Below are positions 50,619-61,892 of a stretch of 64,000 nucleotides of DNA, one piece after another. The notes under the pieces are model-generated. The model was not told the DNA's origin. It searched no databases and saw only the letters and a program-made list of their open reading frames with translations. Source of the DNA: Streptomyces sp. cf386 (GTDB lineage Bacteria; Actinomycetota; Actinomycetes; Streptomycetales; Streptomycetaceae); the NCBI RefSeq assembly GCF_900103585.1, contig NZ_FNHV01000006.1:487695-551694 (forward strand), read 5' to 3'. Within the stretch, counting starts at the first letter, position 1; every line of letters starts with the position of its first letter. The position numbers and the translations under genes were made by a program.

Positions 50619-51635
50619 TCACTCCACGGAGTCGCCGGAGCCCTCGGCCCCCGTGCGTTCGGCGATCAGCGCCGCCGCCTCCTCACGCAGATCGCGGCGG
50701 AGCTCCTTCGGCAGGGAGAAGGTGATGGACTCCTCGGCCGCCTTGACGAGTTCGACGTCGCCGTAGCCGCGCTGGGCGAGCCACTCCAGGACCTCCTCGA
50801 CCAGCACCTCGGGGACGGAGGCGCCGGAGGTGACGCCGACCGTCGTCACGCCGTCCAGCCAGGCCTCGTCGATCTCGCTCGCGAAGTCCACGAGGTAGGC
50901 CTCGCGGGAGCCGGCCAGCTTGGCGACCTCGACGAGCCGCACGGAGTTGGAGGAGTTGCGCGAGCCGACCACGATGACCAGCTCGGCCTCGGCGCCCATC
51001 TGCTTCACGGCGAGCTGACGGTTCTGCGTGGCGTAGCAGATGTCGTCGCTCGGCGGGGAGATGAGCTGCGGGAACTTCTCCTTCAGCGCGTCGACGGTCT
51101 CCATGGTCTCGTCGACGGAGAGGGTGGTCTGAGACAGCCACACGATCTTCGACGGGTCGCGGACCTCGACCTTGGCGACATCGTCCGGGCCGTCGACGAG
51201 CTGGATGTGGTCGGGGGCCTCGCCCGACGTGCCGATGACCTCTTCGTGGCCCTCGTGCCCGATCAGGAGGATGTCGTAGTCCTCCTTGGCGAAGCGGACG
51301 GCTTCCTTGTGGACCTTGGTGACCAGCGGGCAGGTCGCGTCGATGGTGGCGAGCTGCCCGCGCGCGGCCTCTTCGTGGACGACGGGGGCCACGCCGTGTG
51401 CCGAGAACATCACGATGTTGCCCGGCGGCACCTCCTCCGTCCGCTCGACGAAGACGGCGCCCTTCTTCTCCAGGGTCTGTACGACGTACTTGTTGTGGAC
51501 GATCTCGTGCCGGACGTACACCGGAGCGCCGTACTGCTCCAGGGCTTTCTCGACGGCGATCACGGCGCGGTCCACACCCGCGCAGTAGCCACGGGGGGCG
51601 GCGAGCAGGACACGGCGGCCAGGCGAAGCAGTCAT
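50619..51635 (-). CDS. ispH: 4-hydroxy-3-methylbut-2-enyl diphosphate reductase
   Basis: A 338-residue last enzyme of the MEP isoprenoid pathway. The cluster cysteines are in PRGYCAGVDRA, DATCPLVTKVH and DDICYATQNRQ; VSVDETM-type and SSNSVRL segments complete the substrate site. Two in-frame ATGs exist; 51635 gives the usual N-terminus (MTASPGRRVLLAAPRGYCAG) and 51644 adds three residues. Confidence 0.95.
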   Translation of the reverse strand: MTASPGRRVLLAAPRGYCAGVDRAVIAVEKALEQYGAPVYVRHEIVHNKYVVQTLEKKGAVFVERTEEVPPGNIVMFSAHGVAPVVHEEAARGQLATIDATCPLVTKVHKEAVRFAKEDYDILLIGHEGHEEVIGTSGEAPDHIQLVDGPDDVAKVEVRDPSKIVWLSQTTLSVDETMETVDALKEKFPQLISPPSDDICYATQNRQLAVKQMGAEAELVIVVGSRNSSNSVRLVEVAKLAGSREAYLVDFASEIDEAWLDGVTTVGVTSGASVPEVLVEEVLEWLAQRGYGDVELVKAAEESITFSLPKELRRDLREEAAALIAERTGAEGSGDSVE

Positions 51636-51644
51636 GCGTCCCAT

Positions 51645-51979
51645 CGTAAGGGTGCGTTCGGGGGCTCAAAGATCGTGCGGGTGACGGGTTGGTGGCGAGA
51701 CTGGCGGTGGGCTGTGAGGGGTGGGGGCCGGGGCGACCGGCGAGGCGGGGGTGCAGGGGTGGGTGACTGGCCGGTGGGGGTGCAGGCCCTTGCTCTTCAC
51801 CCCCGCCGCCCCTACCCGTCCCATCCCCCCAGGGGCTCCGCCCCTTCGACCCCGGCCCTCTTCTGGGGGCTGCCGCCCCCAGCCCCCCGCTTCGGCCCTT
51901 AAGGGGCCTCGTCCTCAAACGCCGGACGGGCTGAAAGACACGGGCCGGCGTTGTCGGTGGTGGCCGTTACTCTCGGCGC
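51645..51979. other. Divergent ispH/xseA intergenic region with a shared repeat
   Basis: Promoter region for both genes. It contains C-rich tracts and, at 51900-51934, a 35-base sequence that occurs in reverse complement at 59310-59344. Confidence 0.6.
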
Positions 51980-53212
51980 ATGGCTCTGAACACGTCGCCC
52001 GAATCCCCGCTGCCCGTCGGTGAGGTGTCGCGGCTCATCGGGGGGTGGATCGACCGGCTCGGGGCCGTCTGGGTCGAGGGGCAGATCACGCAGTTGTCGC
52101 GGCGGCCCGGCGCCGGGGTCGTGTTTCTGACGTTGCGGGACCCGTCGTACGACATCTCCGTGAGTGTGACGGCGTATCGACAGGTCTTCGACTCCGTCGC
52201 CGACGTGGTGAGCGAGGGCGCCCGCGTCGTCGTACTCGCCAAGCCCGAGTGGTACGCCCCGCGCGGCCAGCTCTCCCTGCGCGCCACCGAGATAAAGCCC
52301 GTCGGCGTCGGCGAGCTGCTCGCCCGGCTGGAGATGCTCAAGAAGGCCCTCGCCGCCGAGGGACTGTTCGCGCCGGAGCGGAAGAAGGCCCTCCCCTTCC
52401 TCCCCCAGCTCATCGGCCTCGTCTGCGGCCGCGCCTCCGCCGCCGAGCGCGACGTGCTGGAGAACGCCCGCCACCGCTGGCCCGCCGTCCGCTTCGAGGT
52501 GCGCAACGTCCCCGTGCAGGGCGTGCACGCGGTCCCGCAGGTCGTGCAGGCCGTCAAGGAGCTGGACGAGATCGACGACGTTGACGTGATCATCGTCGCG
52601 CGTGGCGGCGGGAGCGTCGAGGATCTGCTGCCCTTCTCCGACGAGCAGCTCGTCCGGGCCGTCGCCTCCTGCCGTACCCCCGTCGTGTCCGCCATCGGCC
52701 ACGAGCCCGACAACCCTCTCCTCGACCACGTCGCCGACCTGCGCGCCTCCACCCCCACCGACGCCGCCAAGAAGGTCGTACCGGACGTCGGCGAGGAGTA
52801 CGAGCGGGTGCGGATGCTGCGCGACCGCGCCCGGCGGTGTGTCGAGGCGCTCATCGCGCGGGAGGAGCGCGGGCTCGCGCATGCCCTCGCGCGGCCGTCG
52901 ATAGAGGATCCGCACCGGATGATCGACGAACGCGCCGACCACGTGGCCTCCCTCCTCGACCGCGGCCGCCGCTGCCTGGGCCACCTCCTCGACCGCGCCG
53001 ATTCGGAGCTGACGCACACACGCGCGCGCGTGGTGGCCCTCTCCCCCGCGGCGACGCTGAAGCGGGGGTACGCGGTGCTGCAGAAGGCCGACGGGCACGT
53101 GGTCCGTGACCCGGGCGAGGTGACCGCGGACGAGGCACTGCGGGCGCGGGTCGCCGAGGGCGAGTTCTCCGTACGGGTCGATGGACCAAGTGACGCAACG
53201 AGCGATGCATAG
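51980..53212 (+). CDS. xseA: Exodeoxyribonuclease VII large subunit
   Basis: A 410-residue subunit: N-terminal OB-fold (VWVEGQITQLSRRPGAGVVF), the catalytic domain with VIIVARGGGSVEDLLPF, AIGHEPDNPLLDHVADLRAS TPTD, and a C-terminal coiled segment ending with the conserved LKRGYAVL. It degrades single-stranded DNA with XseB, encoded 9 bases downstream. Confidence 0.96.
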   Translation: MALNTSPESPLPVGEVSRLIGGWIDRLGAVWVEGQITQLSRRPGAGVVFLTLRDPSYDISVSVTAYRQVFDSVADVVSEGARVVVLAKPEWYAPRGQLSLRATEIKPVGVGELLARLEMLKKALAAEGLFAPERKKALPFLPQLIGLVCGRASAAERDVLENARHRWPAVRFEVRNVPVQGVHAVPQVVQAVKELDEIDDVDVIIVARGGGSVEDLLPFSDEQLVRAVASCRTPVVSAIGHEPDNPLLDHVADLRASTPTDAAKKVVPDVGEEYERVRMLRDRARRCVEALIAREERGLAHALARPSIEDPHRMIDERADHVASLLDRGRRCLGHLLDRADSELTHTRARVVALSPAATLKRGYAVLQKADGHVVRDPGEVTADEALRARVAEGEFSVRVDGPSDATSDA

Positions 53213-53221
53213 GGTGGGCGA

Positions 53222-53461
53222 ATGACCAGCAAGGTGGAAGAGGCACTGGGCTACGAGCAGGCCCGGGACGAGCTGATCGAGGTCGTACGGCGGCTGGAGG
53301 CGGGCGGTACGACGCTGGAGGAGTCCCTCGCGCTGTGGGAGCGCGGCGAGGAGCTGGCCAAGGTGTGCCGGCGCTGGCTGGACGGGGCGCGGGCCCGCCT
53401 GGACGCGGCGCTCGCCGAGGAGGCCGAGGCCGAGCGAGAAGAGGCCGCGGGCGACTCGTGA
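53222..53461 (+). CDS. xseB: Exodeoxyribonuclease VII small subunit
   Basis: A 79-residue helical protein with the family core LIEVVRRLEAGGTTLEESLA and WERGEEL. Nine bases separate it from xseA, forming the two-subunit operon. The tail is Glu/Ala-rich. Confidence 0.95.
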   Translation: MTSKVEEALGYEQARDELIEVVRRLEAGGTTLEESLALWERGEELAKVCRRWLDGARARLDAALAEEAEAEREEAAGDS

Positions 53462-53648
53462 CCCTCGTGAGTCATGCGTGAGTCGAGTCGAGCGTGAGCC
53501 ATGGCTGGGCTGTGAAGCGGATCACCACACCCTCTCCTTAGTTGAACCTTGAACTTCCCTCGCGTACCGTTGACCACGAAACCGGTCCACGGTCCGTTTA
53601 CGCGTTCGACGCTCCACGCACGACGCACAACCCCGAGAAGGTTCACGC

Positions 53649-54239
53649 ATGTCTCTCGCCCTTGACCCCGCCGCCCAGGACCTGCTGTTCCGCGAGGCCC
53701 GTACCGCGAACACGTTCACCGACGAGCCGGTCACCGAGGAGCAGGTCCAGGCGATCTACGACCTGGTCAAGTACGGCCCCACCGCCTTCAACCAGACCCC
53801 GCTGCGCATCACCCTGGTCCGCTCCGCCGAGGCCCGTGAGCGCCTGGTGCAGCACATGGCCGAGGGCAACCAGGCCAAGACCGCCACCGCCCCGCTGGTC
53901 GCGATCCTGTCCGCGGACAACGAGTTCCACGAGGAGCTGCCGGCCCTGTTCCCGGCCTTCCCGCAGGCCAAGGACCTCTTCTTCAGCGAGCGCTCCGCCC
54001 GCGAGAACGCCGCCGGGCTGAACGCCGCCCTCCAGGCCGCGTACTTCATCGTGGGCGTCCGCGCCGCCGGGCTGGCCGCCGGCCCGATGACCGGCTTCGA
54101 CTTCGAGGGCGTCCGCAAGGAGTTCCTGGACGACGACCACACCCCGCTGATGGTCGTCAACATCGGCAAGCCGGGCGCCGACGCCTGGTACCCGCGCTCC
54201 CCGCGCCTGGAGTTCGACCAGGTCGTCACGACGGTCTGA
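53649..54239 (+). CDS. Nitroreductase family protein (RutE-like malonic semialdehyde reductase)
   Basis: A 196-residue flavoprotein: FMN contacts in FREARTANTFTDEPV and KYGPTAFNQTPLR, and the LDDDHTPLMVVNIGKPG region typical of the RutE/HadB branch. There is no rut operon here, so the substrate is uncertain; a general quinone or aldehyde reductase is possible. Confidence 0.88.
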   Translation: MSLALDPAAQDLLFREARTANTFTDEPVTEEQVQAIYDLVKYGPTAFNQTPLRITLVRSAEARERLVQHMAEGNQAKTATAPLVAILSADNEFHEELPALFPAFPQAKDLFFSERSARENAAGLNAALQAAYFIVGVRAAGLAAGPMTGFDFEGVRKEFLDDDHTPLMVVNIGKPGADAWYPRSPRLEFDQVVTTV

Positions 54240-54268
54240 CCCGACCGCACACCACCGACCGCACACGA

Positions 54269-54302
54269 CGAAGGCCCCCGGCGACAACACCGGGGGCCTT
54301 CG
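54269..54302. terminator. Bidirectional hairpin terminator
   Basis: Perfect 13-bp stem (54269-54281 / 54290-54302), 8-base loop, between the convergent nitroreductase and DUF4245 genes. Confidence 0.8.
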
Positions 54303-54317
54303 CCATGACCTTCGCGG

Positions 54318-54839
54318 TCACTCCGTCTTCAGGGCCTTCGCCATCTGCGTCAGCTGCTCGAACGATCCCGTGCCCGCCACCACGGTCGTCGCGCCCTTCT
54401 CCTGGTGCACGAGCGCGTCGTAGCGGCCACCCGTGTACCGCGTCCAGGTCCGGTCGCCGATCTCCTCGGTGACCTCTGTCGCCCGCCCGCCCTGGGTGGC
54501 CTTCTCCAGGAACGTCGACGGCTTCTCGGCCGACTGCTCGACCTGCACGTAGTCGCCACCGGGGATGTGGTAGCCGAGATGCCAGGCATCGAAGTCGTCG
54601 CCCTTGAACCGGACGGACGTCGCCTTCCAGGTGTCCGGCAGGCCCTGGGGCGCGGCCACCGCGTACGACGCCGCGCGGCGGGCCGTCAGCAGCTCCACGC
54701 GGTAGTCGACCCGGGGGAGGTCGGGAGTGCCGTTGTCATGGGGGACGAAGAGATAGATGACCCCCGCCGCGAGCACGGTCACTCCGAGGGAGAGGACCAT
54801 GTTCCGGACCGACTTCTGCTTACCGTTCGAACCTGCCAC
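54318..54839 (-). CDS. DUF4245 membrane-anchored protein
   Basis: A 173-residue actinobacterial protein with one N-terminal membrane helix (MVLSLGVTVLAAGVIYLFVP) and an outer domain with WHLGYHIPGGDYVQVEQS and RTWTRYTGGRYDALV. Its conserved place beside glpX is known; its function is not. Confidence 0.85.
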   Translation of the reverse strand: MAGSNGKQKSVRNMVLSLGVTVLAAGVIYLFVPHDNGTPDLPRVDYRVELLTARRAASYAVAAPQGLPDTWKATSVRFKGDDFDAWHLGYHIPGGDYVQVEQSAEKPSTFLEKATQGGRATEVTEEIGDRTWTRYTGGRYDALVHQEKGATTVVAGTGSFEQLTQMAKALKTE

Positions 54840-54967
54840 GCCCCCTATCGTCGCAGGTGCCCAGGCCTGCTCATCCGTGGGGCCCCCTGCTCATTCTGTC
54901 CACCCGAGGATAGAGTCAGGGTCGTCACCCTCATCCGGCCGTCGTCGTATCAGAAAGGTGCGCTCCG

Positions 54968-56002
54968 ATGACCGAGAATCATCATCTGCCGTCCGAACTC
55001 GAGGTCCCTTCCGAGGCCCCCGACCGCAACCTCGCCCTGGAACTCGTCCGCGTCACCGAGGCCGCCGCCATGGCCGCGGGTCGCTGGGTCGGGCGCGGGG
55101 ACAAGAACGGCGCCGACGGAGCCGCCGTACGTGCCATGCGCAGTCTCGTCTCCACCGTCTCGATGAACGGCGTCGTCGTCATCGGCGAGGGCGAGAAGGA
55201 CGAGGCGCCCATGCTCTTCAACGGGGAGCGGGTCGGCGACGGCACCGGTCCCGAATGCGACATCGCCGTCGATCCGATCGACGGGACCACACTGACCGCG
55301 AAGGGCATGCCGAACGCGATCGCCGTCCTCGCGGCTGCGGATCGCGGCTCCATGTTCGACCCGTCCGCCGTGTTCTACATGGACAAGCTCGTCACCGGTC
55401 CCGAGGCCGCCGACTTCGTCGACATCAACGCGCCCGTGTCCGTCAACATCCGCCGGGTCGCGAAGGCGAAGCGGTCGACGCCGGAGGACGTCACCGTGGT
55501 CATCCTCGACCGGCCTCGGCACGAAGGCATCATCAAGGAGATCCGGGACGCCGGCGCACGCATCAAGCTGATCTCCGACGGCGATGTCGCGGGGTCGATC
55601 TACGCGCTGCGTGAGGGCACCGGCGTCGACATGCTGCTCGGTATCGGCGGTACGCCGGAGGGCATCATCTCGGCGTGTGCCGTGAAGTGTCTCGGCGGGA
55701 CCATCCAGGGCAAGCTGTGGCCCAAGGACGACGAGGAGCGCCAGCGGGCGATCGATGCCGGGCACGACCTGGATCGGGTGCTGCTGACCGATGACCTGGT
55801 CGCCGGGGACAACGTGTTCTTCGTCGCGACCGGTATCACCGACGGCGAGTTGCTGCGTGGTGTGCGGTACCGGTCGGAGACCGCGACGACCGACTCGATC
55901 GTGATGCGGTCGAAGTCGGGGACGGTGCGGAAGATCGATTCCGAGCACCGGTTGAGCAAGCTGCGGGCGTACAGCGCGATCGACTTCGACCGCGCGAAGT
56001 AG
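54968..56002 (+). CDS. glpX: Fructose-1,6-bisphosphatase, class II
   Basis: A 344-residue GlpX phosphatase, the gluconeogenic FBPase of actinomycetes. Metal and phosphate motifs: VVVIGEGEKDEAPML, DIAVDPIDGTTL, ISDGDVAGSIYALR and GIGGTPEGIISA. The bases just before and just after its stop repeat the 14-mer TTCGACCGCGCGAA (from 55986 and 56005), a small local duplication. Confidence 0.96.
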   Translation: MTENHHLPSELEVPSEAPDRNLALELVRVTEAAAMAAGRWVGRGDKNGADGAAVRAMRSLVSTVSMNGVVVIGEGEKDEAPMLFNGERVGDGTGPECDIAVDPIDGTTLTAKGMPNAIAVLAAADRGSMFDPSAVFYMDKLVTGPEAADFVDINAPVSVNIRRVAKAKRSTPEDVTVVILDRPRHEGIIKEIRDAGARIKLISDGDVAGSIYALREGTGVDMLLGIGGTPEGIISACAVKCLGGTIQGKLWPKDDEERQRAIDAGHDLDRVLLTDDLVAGDNVFFVATGITDGELLRGVRYRSETATTDSIVMRSKSGTVRKIDSEHRLSKLRAYSAIDFDRAK

Positions 56003-56130
56003 TGGTTCGACCGCGCGAACTAGTGGGTGGCGCCTAGCAGCTCGGGAACTGCGGACCGTCGGCGGCTGCGGGTGATTCGTGGCTGGTCGCGCAGTTCCTG
56101 ACCGCGCCCCCTGACAGAACTGCACAGCCG

Positions 56131-56166
56131 AAGAGGGCGCCCCCGGTGCGGAGGGGGCGCCTTCTT
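56131..56166. terminator. Hairpin terminator between glpX and wblI
   Basis: 14-bp stem with one mismatch (56131-56144 / 56153-56166), then TTCTTCG on the plus strand. Confidence 0.75.
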
Positions 56167-56178
56167 CGTCATTGCTTC

Positions 56179-56556
56179 TCAGCCCGCCTGTGCTATCCGG
56201 TCCGTCGTCCTCGTCGCCTTCTTCAGTTCCATGTCGCGGCGGCGGCGCCTCGCCAGGACCACTCGGCGTTCCGCGGCGGTGAGGCCGCCCCAGACGCCGT
56301 AGGGCTCGGGCTGGAGGAGGGCGTGTTCGCGGCACTCGACCATGACCGGACAGCGGGCGCAGACCCGCTTGGCCGCCTCCTCACGGGAGAGGCGGGCCGC
56401 GGTGGGCTCTTTGGAGGGGGCGAAGAACAGGCCGGCCTCGTCGCGGCGGCACACGGCCTCTGTGTGCCATGGGGCGTCTTGGTCCCTGTCTCGCACTGGC
56501 ACCCGCTGGGCCGGAACGGCAGCTACCTGCAGGGACGAATGCGGCGGTTGCAGCAC
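56179..56556 (-). CDS. wblI: WhiB-family iron-sulfur regulator
   Basis: A 125-residue WhiB-like protein with four cluster cysteines (Cys36; Cys66, Cys69 and Cys75 in RVCARCPVMVECREHAL), the GVWGGLTAAER turn and a basic C-terminal tail (RRRRRDMELKK). GTG 56556 has AGGAG six bases upstream. Name by synteny with the copy next to glpX in S. coelicolor, from memory. WhiB proteins act with sigma factors in development or redox response. Confidence 0.9.
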   Translation of the reverse strand: MLQPPHSSLQVAAVPAQRVPVRDRDQDAPWHTEAVCRRDEAGLFFAPSKEPTAARLSREEAAKRVCARCPVMVECREHALLQPEPYGVWGGLTAAERRVVLARRRRRDMELKKATRTTDRIAQAG

Positions 56557-56731
56557 GGTCTACTCCTGACGACGGCTTCGCGAGCGAGAGACGATGCAGC
56601 AAGGTCTACCCGCTGTACGCGCGCCTATGCAGTCAGTTCCGAACCGCTGGATTTCGGGGGGTACTGCGCGCTGCTGTGCGACGACCGCGAGCGGAACACG
56701 GGCCCGTGGAGGCCGGTTCTCTTCACAACCG

Positions 56732-57415
56732 TCAATGATCCAGATGCTTGCGCAAACCCTTGTCGACCTTGCGCTGCACACGATCCAGAATGTCCGCGAC
56801 GAGCCTCCCCCGCTTCGCCCTGCCCTCGATGCTGCCGAGCACGGCCCAGCCGTCGACGTGGACGATCGGCGCCTCGGGGTCCTCCGCGTCGAGCGCGTCC
56901 ACCTCGAAACTGCCGAGGACACCGCCGCCCGCGCCACGCAGCGAGACGTTCTCCGGGACGCGGACCTCGACGCTGCCGAAGACCGAGAACGCGCGGATCA
57001 CGACGTGCTGGTACTCGAAGAGCGCCTCGCTGAGATCTATCTCCACACTGCCGAAGATCGCGTACGCGTGGATACGGCGGCCCGCGCGCCAGCGGCCCTT
57101 GCGGACGGCGCTACTGAAGACCGCGACCACGTTGTCGTCGGGGTCGGCGGGGATCGCGGCGGGGGCGGGGCGGCCGGGGGGCGGGAGGTGGGGTGCGCGG
57201 CGCTGGTGGGCGGCGGGCAGGTCCCGTATGAACGCGTCCAGTTCGCCGACCGTCTTGGCCGCCAGCACGCCCTCGACCCGCTCGGCGTGCTCGTCGGCGG
57301 TGAGGCGGCCCTCGGCCAGGGCGTCGCGCAGGATGTCGGCGATCCGGTCGCGGTCGGCGTCGGAGGCGCGGAGCTCGGTGCGGGCAGCGGGCGCGGTCTG
57401 CTTCTGAAGGTCCAC
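56732..57415 (-). CDS. DUF1707 and LiaF-like domain protein
   Basis: A protein of about 227 residues. The N-terminal DUF1707 helix pair reads LRASDADRDRIADILRDALA and DEHAERVEGVLAAKTVGEL; the rest is a LiaF/DUF2154-like beta-domain with repeated FGSVEI, FGSVEV, LGSFEV and LGSIEG strands. The start is uncertain: GTGs at 57415, 57418 and 57436 are in frame. No transmembrane helix. Probably a cell-envelope stress or signalling protein by analogy with LiaF. Confidence 0.85.
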   Translation of the reverse strand: MDLQKQTAPAARTELRASDADRDRIADILRDALAEGRLTADEHAERVEGVLAAKTVGELDAFIRDLPAAHQRRAPHLPPPGRPAPAAIPADPDDNVVAVFSSAVRKGRWRAGRRIHAYAIFGSVEIDLSEALFEYQHVVIRAFSVFGSVEVRVPENVSLRGAGGGVLGSFEVDALDAEDPEAPIVHVDGWAVLGSIEGRAKRGRLVADILDRVQRKVDKGLRKHLDH

Positions 57416-57577
57416 CACAGCAGCGTACCCAAACACGATAGATCGCGATAGCCCCTGTCCGGATCACCCACCGGGCATCGAACTGAGCCTTACCTCACAA
57501 GCTCGCCGTCAGCGCCAGGTTCTACGCTGGTGGACGCTTGCCAATGGAGGCTGGCCGCGCTGTCTGTTTAGTGAGGA

Positions 57578-59254
<1,677 letters not shown>

Positions 59255-59282
59255 TTCCTTGGGTGCGGCGGGAAACCCCGCT

Positions 59283-59331
59283 CCTCAAACGCCGGACGGG
59301 CTGAGCAGTTCAGCCCGTCCGGCGTTTGAGG
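59283..59331. repeat. Long inverted repeat after the class I fumarase (terminator-like, shared element)
   Basis: Perfect 22-bp arms (59283-59304 / 59310-59331) around GCAGT. The arm is identical to 51913-51934, so it is both a terminator-like hairpin and a dispersed intergenic repeat. Confidence 0.85.
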
Positions 59332-59430
59332 ACGAGGCCCCTTAGGGGCGGCGGGGGCGAAAATCCTCGGGCGAGCCACGAATGGGCCAAGCCCAGGAAC
59401 AACCCCGCCGCACGCCATGCTTACCCAGGT

Positions 59431-60816
<1,386 letters not shown>

Positions 60817-60900
60817 CCCTTCGTCGCCGGAAGGTCGCTGCGGGCGTGAACCATGACACGTGTCGCAGCGTCGTATGCCTGTGGCACCTAATATCTGTTC

Positions 60901-61596
60901 ATGGCAGACGGTGGAGCGGTGACGACGGAAGTGGAAGCGGGCGGCTCGACGGGCTTCTGGGCGCCCGGGACGCAGATCCTGTGGCGGTACCGGGAGAACG
61001 CCGGCCGCCGCTTCCACATCGCGCGTCCCGTCACCGTCGTACGGGACGACGACGAGCTTCTCGCCGTATGGCTGGCTCCGGGCACGGAGTGCGTCAAGCC
61101 GGTGCTGGCCGATGGAACATCGGTGCACTTGGAGCCCCTTGAGACGCGGTACACCAAGCCGCGTTCCGTCCAGCGCGACCGCTGGTTCGGGACCGGGGTG
61201 CTGAAGCTCGCTCGGCCCGGCGAGCCCTGGTCGGTGTGGTTGTTCTGGGATCCAGGGTGGCAGTTCAAGAACTGGTACGTGAACCTTGAGGAACCACTGG
61301 CCCGTTGGGCGGGCGGGGTGGACTCCGAGGACCACTTCCTCGACATCTCCGTGCACCCGGACCGCAGTTGGCACTGGCGGGACGAGGACGAGTTCGCGCA
61401 GGCCCAGCGGGACGGGCTGATCGACGCACGGCTCGCCGCGCGGGTGCGGGAGGCGGGGCGGGAGGCGGTGGAGGTGATCCGCGCCTGGGGGCCTCCGTTC
61501 GCCGACGGTTGGCCGCACTGGCGCCCGGATCCCTCCTGGGCTGTACCTTCTTTGCCTGAGGACTGGGATCGCACGCCCGCGCACCTGTCCTCATGA
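60901..61596 (+). CDS. DUF402 (FomD-like) phosphohydrolase
   Basis: A 231-residue protein of the DUF402/FomD family: WRYRENAGRRFHIARPVTVV, WFGTGVLKLARPGEPWSVWL, FKNWYVNLEEPLARW, SEDHFLDISVHPD and WHWRDEDEFAQA. The D and E residues in the last two are the family's metal ligands. Members hydrolyse nucleoside di- or triphosphates or related phosphoesters. Substrate unknown. Confidence 0.88.
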   Translation: MADGGAVTTEVEAGGSTGFWAPGTQILWRYRENAGRRFHIARPVTVVRDDDELLAVWLAPGTECVKPVLADGTSVHLEPLETRYTKPRSVQRDRWFGTGVLKLARPGEPWSVWLFWDPGWQFKNWYVNLEEPLARWAGGVDSEDHFLDISVHPDRSWHWRDEDEFAQAQRDGLIDARLAARVREAGREAVEVIRAWGPPFADGWPHWRPDPSWAVPSLPEDWDRTPAHLSS

Positions 61597-61712
61597 GACT
61601 CTTGATGCGCCCCCGGGCAACAAACGTAGGATCGTCCTCCGCAAGGGCGCGCAAGAGCAACTACCGGAGTGCGCGCCGGGCTTGACCGATCGTCACCGAG
61701 GGGCGGCAGGAC
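61597..61712 (+). promoter_or_regulatory. Upstream region of the phosphatase unit
   Basis: About 115 bases without a gene, presumably the promoter. GGGGCGGCAGG precedes the GTG at 61713. Confidence 0.35.
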
Positions 61713-61892
61713 GTGAGCGAGGGTTACCAGGGCAACGCCGGTACGGCCAGACGGTCGACCGGCGGCACAGGAACTGCCTCTGGCCACGCGGGAATTCCGT
61801 TCCTGGGGCATGTATTCCGGGTATCGGAGTTTCGGCGGGACGAACTGCACGCATGGCGCGCAGCCCCGGACGGATGGATTCGAAAGGCGTGA
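61713..61892 (+). CDS. Small upstream ORF (59 aa), candidate
   Basis: GTG 61713 has GCAGG just upstream. The 59 codons read GIPFLGHVFRVSEFRRDELH in the middle and stop at 61890-61892, overlapping a GTG (61889) in the frame of the following phosphatase (GTGA). It could be a real coupled small gene or a leader ORF. No similarity recognised. Confidence 0.4.
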   Translation: MSEGYQGNAGTARRSTGGTGTASGHAGIPFLGHVFRVSEFRRDELHAWRAAPDGWIRKA

